This document shows, in pieces, positions 8,694 through 16,813 of a stretch of 64,000 nucleotides of DNA (positions are counted from its first letter, which is position 1; each line of letters opens with the position of its first letter). The position numbers and the translations under genes were made by a program. Below the pieces are notes generated by a model. It did no database searches. It worked only from the letters and a program-made list of their open reading frames with translations, and was not told the origin of the DNA. Source of the stretch: Oceanibacterium hippocampi (GTDB lineage Bacteria > Pseudomonadota > Alphaproteobacteria > Sneathiellales > Sneathiellaceae); assembly GCF_900172325.1 (NCBI RefSeq), contig NZ_FWFR01000003.1:124001-188000 (forward strand). Reading direction: 5' to 3'.

Positions 8694-10394
8694 ATGGCCG
8701 ACGCTCAACAGCACAAGGCGCCGCAATCCGACATCGACATCGCCCAGGCGGCCCGCATGCGGCCGATCGTCGAACTGGCACGCGACCGGCTCGGCCTCGC
8801 CGAGACCGACCTGCATCCCTATGGCCACCACAAGGCGAAGCTCACCTTCGATTGCGTTCGCGGCCTGGAGGATCGGCCGGACGGCAAGCTCATCCTGGTC
8901 ACGGCGATGACGCCAACGCCGGCGGGCGAAGGCAAGACGACGACGACCGTCGGCCTCGGCGACGCGCTCAACCATATCGGCAAGAAGGCGATGATCTGCC
9001 TGCGCGAGCCCTCGCTCGGTCCCTGCTTCGGGATGAAGGGCGGCGCCGCCGGCGGCGGTTACGCACAAGTCGTCCCGATGGAGGACATCAACCTCCATTT
9101 CACCGGCGACTTCCACGCCATCGGCATCGCCCACAACCTGCTGGCAGCGATGATCGACAACCACATCTACTGGGGCAACGAGCTCAAGCTCGACCAGCGC
9201 CGGATTGCCTTCCGGCGCGTCGTCGACATGAACGACCGGGCGCTTCGCCAGATCACCTCGTCGCTTGGCGGCGTCGCCAACGGCTTCCCGCGCGAGGACG
9301 GTTTCGACATCACCGTCGCCTCCGAGGTCATGGCGATCTTCTGCCTGGCGCGGAGCCTGGACGACCTGAAGGAGCGGCTCGGCAACATCATCGTCGGCTA
9401 CACCCGTGAAAAGACGCCGGTCTATGCCCGGCAGCTCGAAGCCCACGGCGCCATGGCGGCGCTGCTGAAGGATGCGCTGGCGCCCAACCTGGTGCAGACG
9501 CTGGAAGGCAACCCGGCCTTCGTCCACGGCGGGCCGTTCGCCAACATCGCGCATGGCTGCAACTCGGTCCTGGCGACCCGGACGGCGCTCAAGCTCGCCG
9601 ATTACGTGGTCACCGAGGCCGGCTTCGGCGCCGATCTCGGGGCTGAGAAATTCTTCGACATCAAATGCCGCAAGGCCGGGCTGAAGCCCGCCTGCGCGGT
9701 CGTCGTCTGCACGATCCGCGCGCTCAAGATGCATGGCGGCGTCGCCAAGGAAGACCTGGGCCAGGAAAATCTCGAGGCGCTGAAGCAGGGCTCGGAGAAT
9801 CTCGCCCGCCATGTCGAGAACGTGCGCCAGTTCGGCGTGCCCGCGATCGTCGCCATCAACCGTTTCTCGGCCGACACCGAAGCCGAGCGCGACCTCGTTC
9901 GCCAGATCGGCGCCGAGCTCGGCGTCGAGGTGATCGAGAGCGATCACTGGGCGAGCGGCGGAGCCGGCGCGGCGGAACTGGCCGAGGCCGTGGTCGCGAC
10001 CGTCGAAAAGGACGAGGCCGCCTTCCACCCGCTTTACCCGGACGAGATGCCGCTCTGGGACAAGGTCCGGACGATCGCGCAATCGCTCTACGGGGCGCAG
10101 GGGATCATCGCCGACAAGGTGATCCGCGCGCGCTTCGCCGAGCTGCAGTCCGGCGGCTTCGGCCACTACCCGGTCTGCATTGCCAAGACCCAGTACAGCT
10201 TCTCGACAGATCCGAACCTGAAGGGCGCGCCGTCCAATCACGTGGTCCCGATCCGCGAGCTCAGGCTCGCCAGCGGCGCCGAGTTCCTGGTCGTCGTCTG
10301 CGGCGACATCATGACCATGCCGGGACTGCCGAGGGTGCCGGCGGCGAACCGCATCAGCGTCGACAGCGACGGGCGGATCGTCGGCCTGTTCTGA
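8694..10394 (+). CDS. fhs: Formate-tetrahydrofolate ligase
   Basis: ATP-dependent ligation of formate to tetrahydrofolate, giving 10-formyl-THF for one-carbon metabolism. It is 566 aa, full length. The P-loop-like segment [16 protein letters not shown], the [20 protein letters not shown] block and the C-terminal [11 protein letters not shown] are all typical. The ATG at 8694 is preceded by GGGGGG about 6 nt upstream. It lies 147 bp after the formate dehydrogenase alpha gene in the same orientation, so formate can be either oxidised or assimilated. I saw no convincing riboswitch in the 147-bp gap. Confidence 0.97.
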   Translation: MADAQQHKAPQSDIDIAQAARMRPIVELARDRLGLAETDLHPYGHHKAKLTFDCVRGLEDRPDGKLILVTAMTPTPAGEGKTTTTVGLGDALNHIGKKAMICLREPSLGPCFGMKGGAAGGGYAQVVPMEDINLHFTGDFHAIGIAHNLLAAMIDNHIYWGNELKLDQRRIAFRRVVDMNDRALRQITSSLGGVANGFPREDGFDITVASEVMAIFCLARSLDDLKERLGNIIVGYTREKTPVYARQLEAHGAMAALLKDALAPNLVQTLEGNPAFVHGGPFANIAHGCNSVLATRTALKLADYVVTEAGFGADLGAEKFFDIKCRKAGLKPACAVVVCTIRALKMHGGVAKEDLGQENLEALKQGSENLARHVENVRQFGVPAIVAINRFSADTEAERDLVRQIGAELGVEVIESDHWASGGAGAAELAEAVVATVEKDEAAFHPLYPDEMPLWDKVRTIAQSLYGAQGIIADKVIRARFAELQSGGFGHYPVCIAKTQYSFSTDPNLKGAPSNHVVPIRELRLASGAEFLVVVCGDIMTMPGLPRVPAANRISVDSDGRIVGLF

Positions 10395-10424
10395 GCCCGC
10401 CGGGCAACAGCCTTCCCTGCTGGC

Positions 10425-11051
10425 TCAGTGCTCCGCTTCGGCGAGCAGGCGGCCCGCCTCTTCCAGGTCGGCGGGCCGGTTGGCGTTGAAGAACGGATCG
10501 AACGGCTCGCTCGGCCAGTCGACGGTCGCCAGCCGGTAGCGGGCGGTCCAGCGGTCGATCTTACGGATGTCCTCTTCCGTCATGGCCCGGCGCAGCGCTT
10601 CGCGGAGGGCAACCGGCCATAGCCCGATTACCGGATGGCTGCGTCCGTCCGAGGCGGCACAGGCAAGCTCGGCCGCCTCCGACCGCAATCCGGCGAGCAG
10701 ACCGTCGGCGAGATCCGCCGGGATCAGCGGCGCGTCGGTCGGCAGGCTCAGCACATAGTCGAAGGATGATGTCGCGCGGGCGGCCCAGTCGAGGCCGGTG
10801 AGGATACCGGCGAGCGGGCCCGCGAAGCCCTCCACCACGTCGGCCGCGACCGGCATCCGCCAGCGGGCGAAACGCGCCGGATCGCCGTTCGCGTTGATGA
10901 TCAGGTCGTCGACCTGGGGCCGTGCACGGGCGATCACATGGTCCAACAGGGTCCGGCCGCCGAGCGGACGCAGGCACTTGTCGCCGCCTCCCATGCGCCG
11001 GGCCTGGCCGCCGGCCAGCAGCAGGCCGAGAATGCGGGGACGGTCGCTCAC
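10425..11051 (-). CDS. mobA: Molybdenum cofactor guanylyltransferase MobA
   Basis: Attaches GMP to molybdopterin to make the guanine dinucleotide cofactor needed by the adjacent formate dehydrogenase. It is 208 aa. The nucleotidyltransferase motif GLLLAGGQARRMGGGDK is at the N-terminus, PLAGILTGLDWA in the middle, and LPTDAPLIP supplies the metal-binding Asp. The GTG start at 11051 overlaps the fdhD stop (GTGA), which decides the start and indicates coupled translation. The frame upstream of this GTG lies inside fdhD and has no MobA homology. Confidence 0.93.
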   Translation of the reverse strand: MSDRPRILGLLLAGGQARRMGGGDKCLRPLGGRTLLDHVIARARPQVDDLIINANGDPARFARWRMPVAADVVEGFAGPLAGILTGLDWAARATSSFDYVLSLPTDAPLIPADLADGLLAGLRSEAAELACAASDGRSHPVIGLWPVALREALRRAMTEEDIRKIDRWTARYRLATVDWPSEPFDPFFNANRPADLEEAGRLLAEAEH

Positions 11052-11917
11052 GATCGCGCGCCCTTTCGCTCGTAACGGGGATCCTCGTCCTCCTGGTCGG
11101 CGCTCGCCGCGTCGTAGATCAGCCGGTCCTCGCCCGAGAGGCAGAGAAAGCGCTTGCCCTTGGCGCGGCCGATCAGGGTCAGCCCCGCCTGTCGGGCGAG
11201 CGCCACGCCGGACGAGGTGAAGCCGGACCGGGAAATCACGATCGGCACCTCCATCTGGACGCACTTGATGACCATTTCCGAGGTCAGCCGGCCGGTCGTG
11301 TAGAAGATCTTGTCGCGCGCGCCGAGGCCGTGCCGGTACATGAAGCCCGCGATCTTGTCGATCGCGTTGTGGCGGCCGACGTCCTCGACATAGATCAGTG
11401 GCCTGTCGCCCTCGGCCAGCACGCAGCCGTGAATCGCCCCCGCGGTCAGGTAAAGCGACGGGCGCTGGTTGACCTTCCGGCTCAGCGCATAGATCCAGGA
11501 TGTCCGGAGCCGCGCGGCCGGGTCGAGGACGACGCTCTCGAACTTCTCCATCATGTCGCCGAACACCGTCCCTTGCGCGCAGCCCGAGGTGACCGTTCGC
11601 CGCGCCAGCTTCTCCTCGAAGTCGGTCTCCTCGCGGGTACGGACGACGACGACATCGAGGTCGTCGTCATAATCGACGCCGATGACCTCGTCGTCCGGGC
11701 GGAGCATGTTCTGGTTGAGCAGGTAGCCGAGCGCGAGCAGATCCGGATAGTCGCCGATGGTCATCATCGTCACGACTTCCTGCGAATTCAGGTAGAGCGT
11801 CAGCGGCCGCTCGACGGTCACCGAGGTTTCCACCGACCGGCCGTCCTGGTCCAGGCCGCGAACCCGCTCGGTCAGGCGCGGATCGTCCGGGTCCGGGGCG
11901 ATTTCGAATTCCTTCAT
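11048..11917 (-). CDS. fdhD: Formate dehydrogenase accessory protein FdhD
   Basis: Sulfurtransferase that passes sulfur from a cysteine desulfurase to the Mo-bis-MGD cofactor so formate dehydrogenase becomes active. It is 289 aa. Family features are the early VERPLTLYLN, the central cysteine loop, YVEDVGRHNAIDKI, FYTTGRLTSEMV and SRSGFTSSG. The loop reads TSGC113AQG116, so the second cysteine of the usual CxxC is replaced by glycine. It is in an operon with mobA (4-bp overlap) and convergent with the formate module. It is divergent from the SDR gene across 129 bp. Confidence 0.95.
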   Translation of the reverse strand: MKEFEIAPDPDDPRLTERVRGLDQDGRSVETSVTVERPLTLYLNSQEVVTMMTIGDYPDLLALGYLLNQNMLRPDDEVIGVDYDDDLDVVVVRTREETDFEEKLARRTVTSGCAQGTVFGDMMEKFESVVLDPAARLRTSWIYALSRKVNQRPSLYLTAGAIHGCVLAEGDRPLIYVEDVGRHNAIDKIAGFMYRHGLGARDKIFYTTGRLTSEMVIKCVQMEVPIVISRSGFTSSGVALARQAGLTLIGRAKGKRFLCLSGEDRLIYDAASADQEDEDPRYERKGARS

Positions 11918-12046
11918 GCCGTCACTATGGTGCGCCGGGCATCAGCCGGAAAGACCGAATATACGGTAAACACATGGTTACGCGCGGCTTGACCTTTGAC
12001 GCGTCCAATGGTTCTCTCCGCGCCTCTTCGTTGCATTCGGGTACTG

Positions 12047-12799
12047 ATGAGAAAAGTAATTATCGTCACGGGCGGTAGCCGGGGGATCGGCGCCGCCACA
12101 GCCGTCGCGGCAGCACGCGCCGGTTACGACGTGGCCTTCAACTATCGCGCCGACCACGCGGCCGCCGAGGCCGTGGCCGATTCGATCACCGGGCTGGGCC
12201 GGAAGGCCCTCGCCATGCATGCCGACCTGACCTCGGAGGCGGACATCAAACGCATGTTCCGCGAGGTCGACCAGGAGCTCGGGCCGGCCACCGCGCTGGT
12301 GAACAACGCCAGTGCCGGCGAGGGCCCGCGCCGCCGCCTCGACGACATGGAGGTCGAGAGCCTGTCGAATCTCTTCGGCGTCAACGTCGTCGCAACCCTG
12401 CTCTGCACGCGTGAGGCGGTTCGCCGCATGTCGACGCAGGGCGAAGGCTTCGACGACGGCAATGCCGGCGGGACGATCATCAACGTTTCCTGCGCGCCGC
12501 TGGCGAGCGACGGCAGCCGGCTCGGCCTCGACCATATCGCGAGCAAGGGCGCCATCGAGCATGTCACCCGGGCGCTCGCCGAGGAACTGTCCGGCGAGGG
12601 CATCCGGGTGAACGCGGTGCGGCCGCGCGCCGAGAGCGCAAAGGCAAGCGATGACGACGACGAGAGTGACAGCCTGCCGCCGCTCGACCGGGCGACCTGC
12701 GAGGCAATCGCCGAGGCCATCATGCGCCTGATCGAGGACGAGGGCGGCGCGGATTCCGGACAGATCGTCGATGTGGAACGGCCGGGCCGGACCGGCTGA
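12047..12799 (+). CDS. SDR-family protein with degenerate active site
   Basis: A 250-aa short-chain dehydrogenase/reductase fold, closest by eye to the YgfF/FabG-like group. The Rossmann signature TGGSRGIG (residues 8-15) and the NNA motif (86-88) are intact, so a nucleotide may still bind. Ser148 (NVSC) and Lys167 (ASKGAIE) are present, but the catalytic Tyr of YxxxK is His163. The usual RPG after the core is RPR, followed by an acidic run of DDDDE and a divergent C-terminus. Catalysis by the normal SDR mechanism is doubtful. The ATG at 12047 directly precedes the Rossmann strand; the ribosome site is weak. It may be co-transcribed with cysQ and yajQ downstream. Confidence 0.88.
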   Translation: MRKVIIVTGGSRGIGAATAVAAARAGYDVAFNYRADHAAAEAVADSITGLGRKALAMHADLTSEADIKRMFREVDQELGPATALVNNASAGEGPRRRLDDMEVESLSNLFGVNVVATLLCTREAVRRMSTQGEGFDDGNAGGTIINVSCAPLASDGSRLGLDHIASKGAIEHVTRALAEELSGEGIRVNAVRPRAESAKASDDDDESDSLPPLDRATCEAIAEAIMRLIEDEGGADSGQIVDVERPGRTG

Positions 12800-12840
12800 C
12801 CGGAACTGAACAGCGGATCCAGAGCGGGACGGAGGGGCGT

Positions 12841-13623
12841 GTGAGCGACGACAGGGACAGCCAACTGCTGGCGGCGATCTACGAGATTGCGCTGGAGGCC
12901 GGCGAGAAGATCCTCGAGATCTACCGGAAGCCGATCGCCGTCGACCGCAAGGACGACAAGTCACCGGTCACCGAGGCGGATGTAGCGGGCGAGAAGATCA
13001 TCCTGGCGGGGCTTGCCCGGCTCACTCCCGAGATCCCGGTGATCGCCGAGGAAAGCGTCGCCGCCGGCCGCATCCCGGAGGTCGATGGCCGCGATTTCTG
13101 GCTTGTCGACCCGCTCGACGGGACCAAGGAATTCATCAGCAAGAACGGCGAGTTCACCGTCAATATCGCGCTCGTCCGCAGGGGCCGCCCGGTGCTCGGC
13201 GTGATCCATGTCCCGGCCAAGGCGATGAGCTACGGCGGCGCCGGGGCCGGCACCGCCTGGCGGCGACCGCTCGGTGGCGCGGCGGAGCCGATCACCGTCC
13301 GGAACCCTGACGACGCCGGCCTGATCGCCGTCGCCAGCCGCTCGCACCGCAGCCCGGAGACCGACGCGTTCCTCGAAGATTACAAGGTCGCCTCGATCGC
13401 CTCGGCCGGCTCGTCGCTGAAATTCTGCCTCGTCGCCGAGGGCAGCGCCGACATCTATCCCCGGCTTGGCCGGACCATGGAATGGGACATCGGCGCCGGC
13501 GTCGCCATCCTCGAGGCAGCCGGTGGCCGGGTCACGAAAACCGACGGCTCGGCCCTTGCATTCGGCAAGCCGGGCTTCGACAATCCGCATTTCGTCGCCT
13601 GGGGTAACGTCACCCCCGCCTGA
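12841..13623 (+). CDS. cysQ: 3'(2'),5'-bisphosphate nucleotidase CysQ
   Basis: Hydrolyses 3'-phosphoadenosine 5'-phosphate (PAP), a by-product of sulfate assimilation, to AMP. It is 260 aa, in the inositol-monophosphatase superfamily. Metal-binding motifs are SPVTEADVAGE, EES in VIAEESV, the signature WLVDPLDGTKEFI and, near the C-terminus, EWDIGAGVAILEAAGG. The N-terminal region fits CysQ rather than SuhB. Start is GTG at 12841, 41 bp after the SDR stop. yajQ follows after 13 bp, so the three genes probably share a transcript. Confidence 0.93.
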   Translation: MSDDRDSQLLAAIYEIALEAGEKILEIYRKPIAVDRKDDKSPVTEADVAGEKIILAGLARLTPEIPVIAEESVAAGRIPEVDGRDFWLVDPLDGTKEFISKNGEFTVNIALVRRGRPVLGVIHVPAKAMSYGGAGAGTAWRRPLGGAAEPITVRNPDDAGLIAVASRSHRSPETDAFLEDYKVASIASAGSSLKFCLVAEGSADIYPRLGRTMEWDIGAGVAILEAAGGRVTKTDGSALAFGKPGFDNPHFVAWGNVTPA

Positions 13624-13636
13624 TGGGAGCCCTGCC

Positions 13637-14122
13637 ATGCCCACCTTCGACATCGTCAGCAAGATCGAGCTTCCCGAAGTCGACAACGCCGTCAACGGCG
13701 TGTTGCGCGAGATCGAGGTCCGCTACGACTTCAAGGGCTCGAAGGCGACCCTCGAATGGGACAAGGAGACGCTGACGATCCTGGCCGACGACGACATGAA
13801 GCTCCGCCAGATGCAGGAGCTCGTGCGCGGCCATTTCGCCAAGCGCAAGATCGAGGCCGGCTCGCTCGACTTCCAGAAGGCGGAGCCGGCGGCCGGCCAG
13901 AGCGTGCGCCAGAAGATACTGCTGCGCCAGGGTATCGACCGGGACGCCGCCAAGACCATCACCAAGGCAATCAAAGACGCCAAGCTGAAGGTCCAGGTGC
14001 AGATCCAGGGCGACGAGCTGCGCGTGACCGGCAAGAAGCGCGACGACCTGCAGGACGCGATCGCCGTCTGCAAGGCGCTGCCGATGGAACAGCCCCTGCA
14101 GTACGTGAATTTCCGCGACTGA
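13637..14122 (+). CDS. yajQ: YajQ family cyclic-di-GMP/nucleic-acid-binding protein
   Basis: A 161-aa member of the YajQ family, with the typical start MPTFDIVSKIE followed by a pattern of two RRM-like folds and the end QPLQYVNFRD. Family members bind nucleotides or RNA, and the Xanthomonas homologue binds cyclic di-GMP; which applies here cannot be told. The ATG at 13637 has GGGAG about 9 nt upstream. It is the last gene of the SDR-cysQ-yajQ run and convergent with the FTR1 permease gene (9 bp apart). Confidence 0.95.
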   Translation: MPTFDIVSKIELPEVDNAVNGVLREIEVRYDFKGSKATLEWDKETLTILADDDMKLRQMQELVRGHFAKRKIEAGSLDFQKAEPAAGQSVRQKILLRQGIDRDAAKTITKAIKDAKLKVQVQIQGDELRVTGKKRDDLQDAIAVCKALPMEQPLQYVNFRD

Positions 14123-14131
14123 CGCCGCCGC

Positions 14132-14950
14132 TCAGGCGGCCGGGCGTCTCGGCGCCCTGAACAGGTACATCAGCCCGCCGATGGCGATCAGCGTGACGCA
14201 ATAGAACAGGACCTGGATCCCGTCCGGGCGGGCGGTATAGCCGATCAGCACGTGAAGCAGGGTGCCGACGGTGCCGTTTTCCGAGAGCAGGTCCGAGCTG
14301 TCCCAGATCCGGTGGCCGAGGCTCGGCAGGTAGGCCGCCTGGGCGAGGAAACGGGCCGCCTGCGCCGCCATGCCGGCGGCGAGGAACAGGATCAGCCCGC
14401 CGGTGATCGCGAACAGATAGCGCCCGGCGAACCGGGCAAGCCCGAAATAGATCAGCGCCCCGGCCGCGCCGCCGAGCGCGAGCCCGAGCAGCCCGCCGGC
14501 CAGCATGCTGCCCGCCTCCCCGCCCTCGGCGGCGGCGATGCCGTAGAGAAACAGCACCACCTCGGCCCCCTCCCGGAGCACCGCGACCCCGACGACGACC
14601 GCCAGCACCGAAATCGGCCGGCTGGCCGCGCGCACCGCCTTGCCGACCGCGGAAAGCTGGCGGCTCATCTCGCGGCCGTGGCGGCTCATCCAGATGTTGT
14701 GCCAGCCCAGCATGACGACCGCGATGAACAGGATGATCGCGTTCAGCAGCTCCTGCCCCATGCCGGCCGCGGCGGAGGCGACCGCTTCCGCGAAGAACGC
14801 CACCAGTACCGCGCCCGCGATCCCCAACAGGACGCCGAGGCCGATCCAGAGGCCGCGCCGGTCAAGGCCGCTGGTCGCGGCCATGACGATCCCGATGATC
14901 AGGGCTGCTTCGAGAACCTCGCGGAAGACGATGATCGCCGTGGCAGACAT
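14132..14950 (-). CDS. FTR1-family iron permease
   Basis: Integral inner-membrane iron transporter of the FTR1/EfeU family, 272 aa with about seven hydrophobic segments. The two iron-handling REx(x)E motifs are visible: REVLEAALI in the first helix and REGAEVVLFL in the fourth. The long polar stretch near residue 215 (GHRIWDSSDLLSENG) is typical of the family. It lies 25 bp downstream of a periplasmic cupredoxin gene on the same strand, resembling EfeU/EfeO-like pairs but without the EfeO peptidase-like M75 domain or EfeB peroxidase. Iron regulation through the upstream palindromes is plausible. Confidence 0.92.
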   Translation of the reverse strand: MSATAIIVFREVLEAALIIGIVMAATSGLDRRGLWIGLGVLLGIAGAVLVAFFAEAVASAAAGMGQELLNAIILFIAVVMLGWHNIWMSRHGREMSRQLSAVGKAVRAASRPISVLAVVVGVAVLREGAEVVLFLYGIAAAEGGEAGSMLAGGLLGLALGGAAGALIYFGLARFAGRYLFAITGGLILFLAAGMAAQAARFLAQAAYLPSLGHRIWDSSDLLSENGTVGTLLHVLIGYTARPDGIQVLFYCVTLIAIGGLMYLFRAPRRPAA

Positions 14951-14975
14951 GTTTCGATACCTTCCCGGTTCCGGG

Positions 14976-15320
14976 TTACCTGACGACGATCGTGCCCTTC
15001 GCCGTATCCTCGTGGAACTCGCCGACGAACGGATAGGTCCCGGCGTCGAGCGGGCCGATCAGGATCGTCGCCCTGCTGTTGCCGGCGATCACCTTCTCGC
15101 GGTTCAGTTCGTGGCTCTCGAATTCCTCGGGCGTCGCATCGGCGTTCACGACGACGAGCCTGACACGCGTGTTGGCCGGTACCTCCAGGGTCGCGGGCTG
15201 GAACCGGTGGTCGCGGATGGTCAGTTCGAAGACCGGTTCTTCCGCGAGCGCTGCCGGAGCCCACAGGGCGGCGGCGAGCGTCAGGGCCGCGAGTACGCGA
15301 CCCGGTTTGCCGTGATGCAT
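14976..15320 (-). CDS. Periplasmic cupredoxin-domain protein
   Basis: A 114-aa secreted protein with an N-terminal signal peptide ending near ALAEEP (about residue 27), then a single cupredoxin-like beta domain. It carries FEFES and HELNREKV and a C-terminal PFVGEFHEDTAKGTIVV, the pattern of EfeO-type cupredoxin domains. It has no cysteine in the mature part, so it is not a classic type-1 copper protein. It may bind or oxidise iron for the adjacent FTR1 permease. The promoter region upstream contains two near-palindromes. Confidence 0.88.
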   Translation of the reverse strand: MHHGKPGRVLAALTLAAALWAPAALAEEPVFELTIRDHRFQPATLEVPANTRVRLVVVNADATPEEFESHELNREKVIAGNSRATILIGPLDAGTYPFVGEFHEDTAKGTIVVR

Positions 15321-15332
15321 GATGTCCTCTTG

Positions 15333-15349
15333 TTGCGAATGCGTTGCAT
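15333..15349. promoter_or_regulatory. Putative operator palindrome, copy 1
   Basis: TTGCGAATGCGTTGCAT is a near-palindrome 13 bp upstream of the cupredoxin start. A second copy in the opposite sense lies at 15391-15407. Placement before an iron-uptake pair suggests a Fur-type operator, but the regulator cannot be named from sequence. Confidence 0.5.
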
Positions 15350-15390
15350 TGTCATTTTAATACAACCGGAACGTGACGAACGCAACAGGA

Positions 15391-15407
15391 TTGCGACGCA
15401 TTCGCAA
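15391..15407. promoter_or_regulatory. Putative operator palindrome, copy 2
   Basis: TTGCGACGCATTCGCAA. Read on the minus strand this matches copy 1 at 15 of 17 positions. The centres are 58 bp apart, in the gap between the divergent cupredoxin and VOC genes. Confidence 0.5.
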
Positions 15408-15471
15408 CAGGGAATCGGGATTCGCCGAAGGGCGCGTCAGCTCATGCGCGTTCCAGCCGGGCGGCGACCGA

Positions 15472-15888
15472 ATGGACCAGCGCGGCTTCATCATGCAACC
15501 GACCGACATCGTCGAGGATGACAGCAACATCGGCCGGATGTGCACGGACGTGTTCGGGCCCGGCTGGAAATCGCTTCGCATCGCGCATCTCGCGACCGCC
15601 GACCGTATCGGCATCGAGCTGTTCGAGTTCGATGGCAACCATGCGCCGGACGACAATCTGTCCTTCCGACGCCACGGCACCTTCCATTTCGCGATTCAGG
15701 ACCCGAATCCCGAAGATCTTCTGGAGAAGATCGTCGCGGCCGGCGGCAAGCAGAGAATGCCGGTCCGCGAGTACTACCCCGGCGAGAAGCCGTACCGCAT
15801 GGTCTATGTCGAGGACCCGTTCGGGGTTGTTTTCGAGCTCTACAGTCACAGTTATGAACTCACCTACTCGGCCGGCGCCTACGCCTGA
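15472..15888 (+). CDS. VOC (glyoxalase/dioxygenase-fold) family protein, apparently N-terminally short
   Basis: A 138-aa protein. The C-terminal vicinal-oxygen-chelate module is complete (GTFHFAIQDPNPEDLL, then YYPGEKPYRMVYVEDPFG and VFELYSHSYE). In the first module only the late strands are visible (GRMCTDVFGPGWKSLRI, IELFEF). The opening strand and helix, which usually read like a lactoylglutathione-lyase D-x-x-x-A-x-x-F-Y segment, are missing. The upstream in-frame sequence to 15373 does not supply them. It is therefore either a short variant or a 5'-truncated gene. The start at 15472 is uncertain (15493 is an alternative). A DJ-1-type protein follows, so aldehyde detoxification is possible. 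Confidence 0.65.
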   Translation: MDQRGFIMQPTDIVEDDSNIGRMCTDVFGPGWKSLRIAHLATADRIGIELFEFDGNHAPDDNLSFRRHGTFHFAIQDPNPEDLLEKIVAAGGKQRMPVREYYPGEKPYRMVYVEDPFGVVFELYSHSYELTYSAGAYA

Positions 15889-16087
15889 ACTTCCTGCAAA
15901 CGACCACCCGTTGACGATGTTCCGGACCGCCTGGCGGCAGGAACGACGGGATCCATCAATGCATGGGAATGCGGCGTGGGACGGGGACGGCGGTTGCCGC
16001 TGTCTCGGCATCCATGTGTGGACAGGGACCGCGCCAGGTGCGGTTCAGCCGGCATCGTGACATCGACAACCCAAGGAAAGCGATCCG

Positions 16088-16762
16088 ATGAGAGTTCTCA
16101 TGGTCCTGACGTCGCACGACAGACTCGGCGATACCGGCGAGAAGACCGGATTCTGGCTGGAGGAGTTCGCGGCCCCCTACTACGTCTTCAAGGATGCCGG
16201 CGCCGGGATCGTGCTGGCCTCGCCGAAGGGCGGCCAGCCGCCGGTCGACCCCAAGAGCGATGCCGAGGACGCCCAGACCGAGGCGACGAGACGCTTCAAG
16301 GGCGATCCGGCCTCGCAGAAGGCGCTGGCCGAAACCCGGGTCCTGTCCGAGATCGGCGACGAAGGCTTCGATGCCGTGTTCTATCCCGGCGGTCACGGTC
16401 CGCTCTGGGACCTGGCCGAGGACGCCGACAGCACCCGCCTGATCGAGCGCTTCGCCCGTAGCGACCGCCCGGTAGCCGCCGTATGCCACGCCCCCGCCGT
16501 TTTCCGCCACCCGAAAGGCGCCGACGGCAAACCGCTGGTCGCGGGCAAGCGTGTCACAGGCTTCACCAACAGCGAAGAGGCCGCGGCGGGCCTGACCGAC
16601 GTCGTCCCGTTCCTGGTCGAGGACATGCTCGCCGCCAACGGCGGCAGATACGAGAAAGGCGACGACTGGGCGCCGTTCGCGATCACCGACGGGAAGCTCG
16701 TGACCGGTCAGAACCCGGCGTCGTCCGAGGAAGCGGCCCGCAGGTTGCTGGCACTCCTGTAG
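16088..16762 (+). CDS. DJ-1/PfpI family protein (Hsp31/glyoxalase III-like)
   Basis: A 224-aa class I glutamine-amidotransferase-like protein. The nucleophile elbow is AAVCHAPAVF with Cys133-His134, and an upstream acidic residue lies in GFWLEEFAAPY, the arrangement of the type-1 GATase/Hsp31 group that often converts methylglyoxal to lactate or acts as a chaperone. The FYPGGHGPLWDL strand-turn is also typical. The ATG at 16088 has AAGGAA about 9 nt upstream. The 199-bp gap before it (15889-16087) holds nothing I recognise. It is convergent with the acyl-CoA ligase gene. Confidence 0.9.
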   Translation: MRVLMVLTSHDRLGDTGEKTGFWLEEFAAPYYVFKDAGAGIVLASPKGGQPPVDPKSDAEDAQTEATRRFKGDPASQKALAETRVLSEIGDEGFDAVFYPGGHGPLWDLAEDADSTRLIERFARSDRPVAAVCHAPAVFRHPKGADGKPLVAGKRVTGFTNSEEAAAGLTDVVPFLVEDMLAANGGRYEKGDDWAPFAITDGKLVTGQNPASSEEAARRLLALL

Positions 16763-16813
16763 GGACCGGACCGTGGCAGGACGGCTGCTTCCCGCCCCGC
16801 CTGCCGGCCGGAT

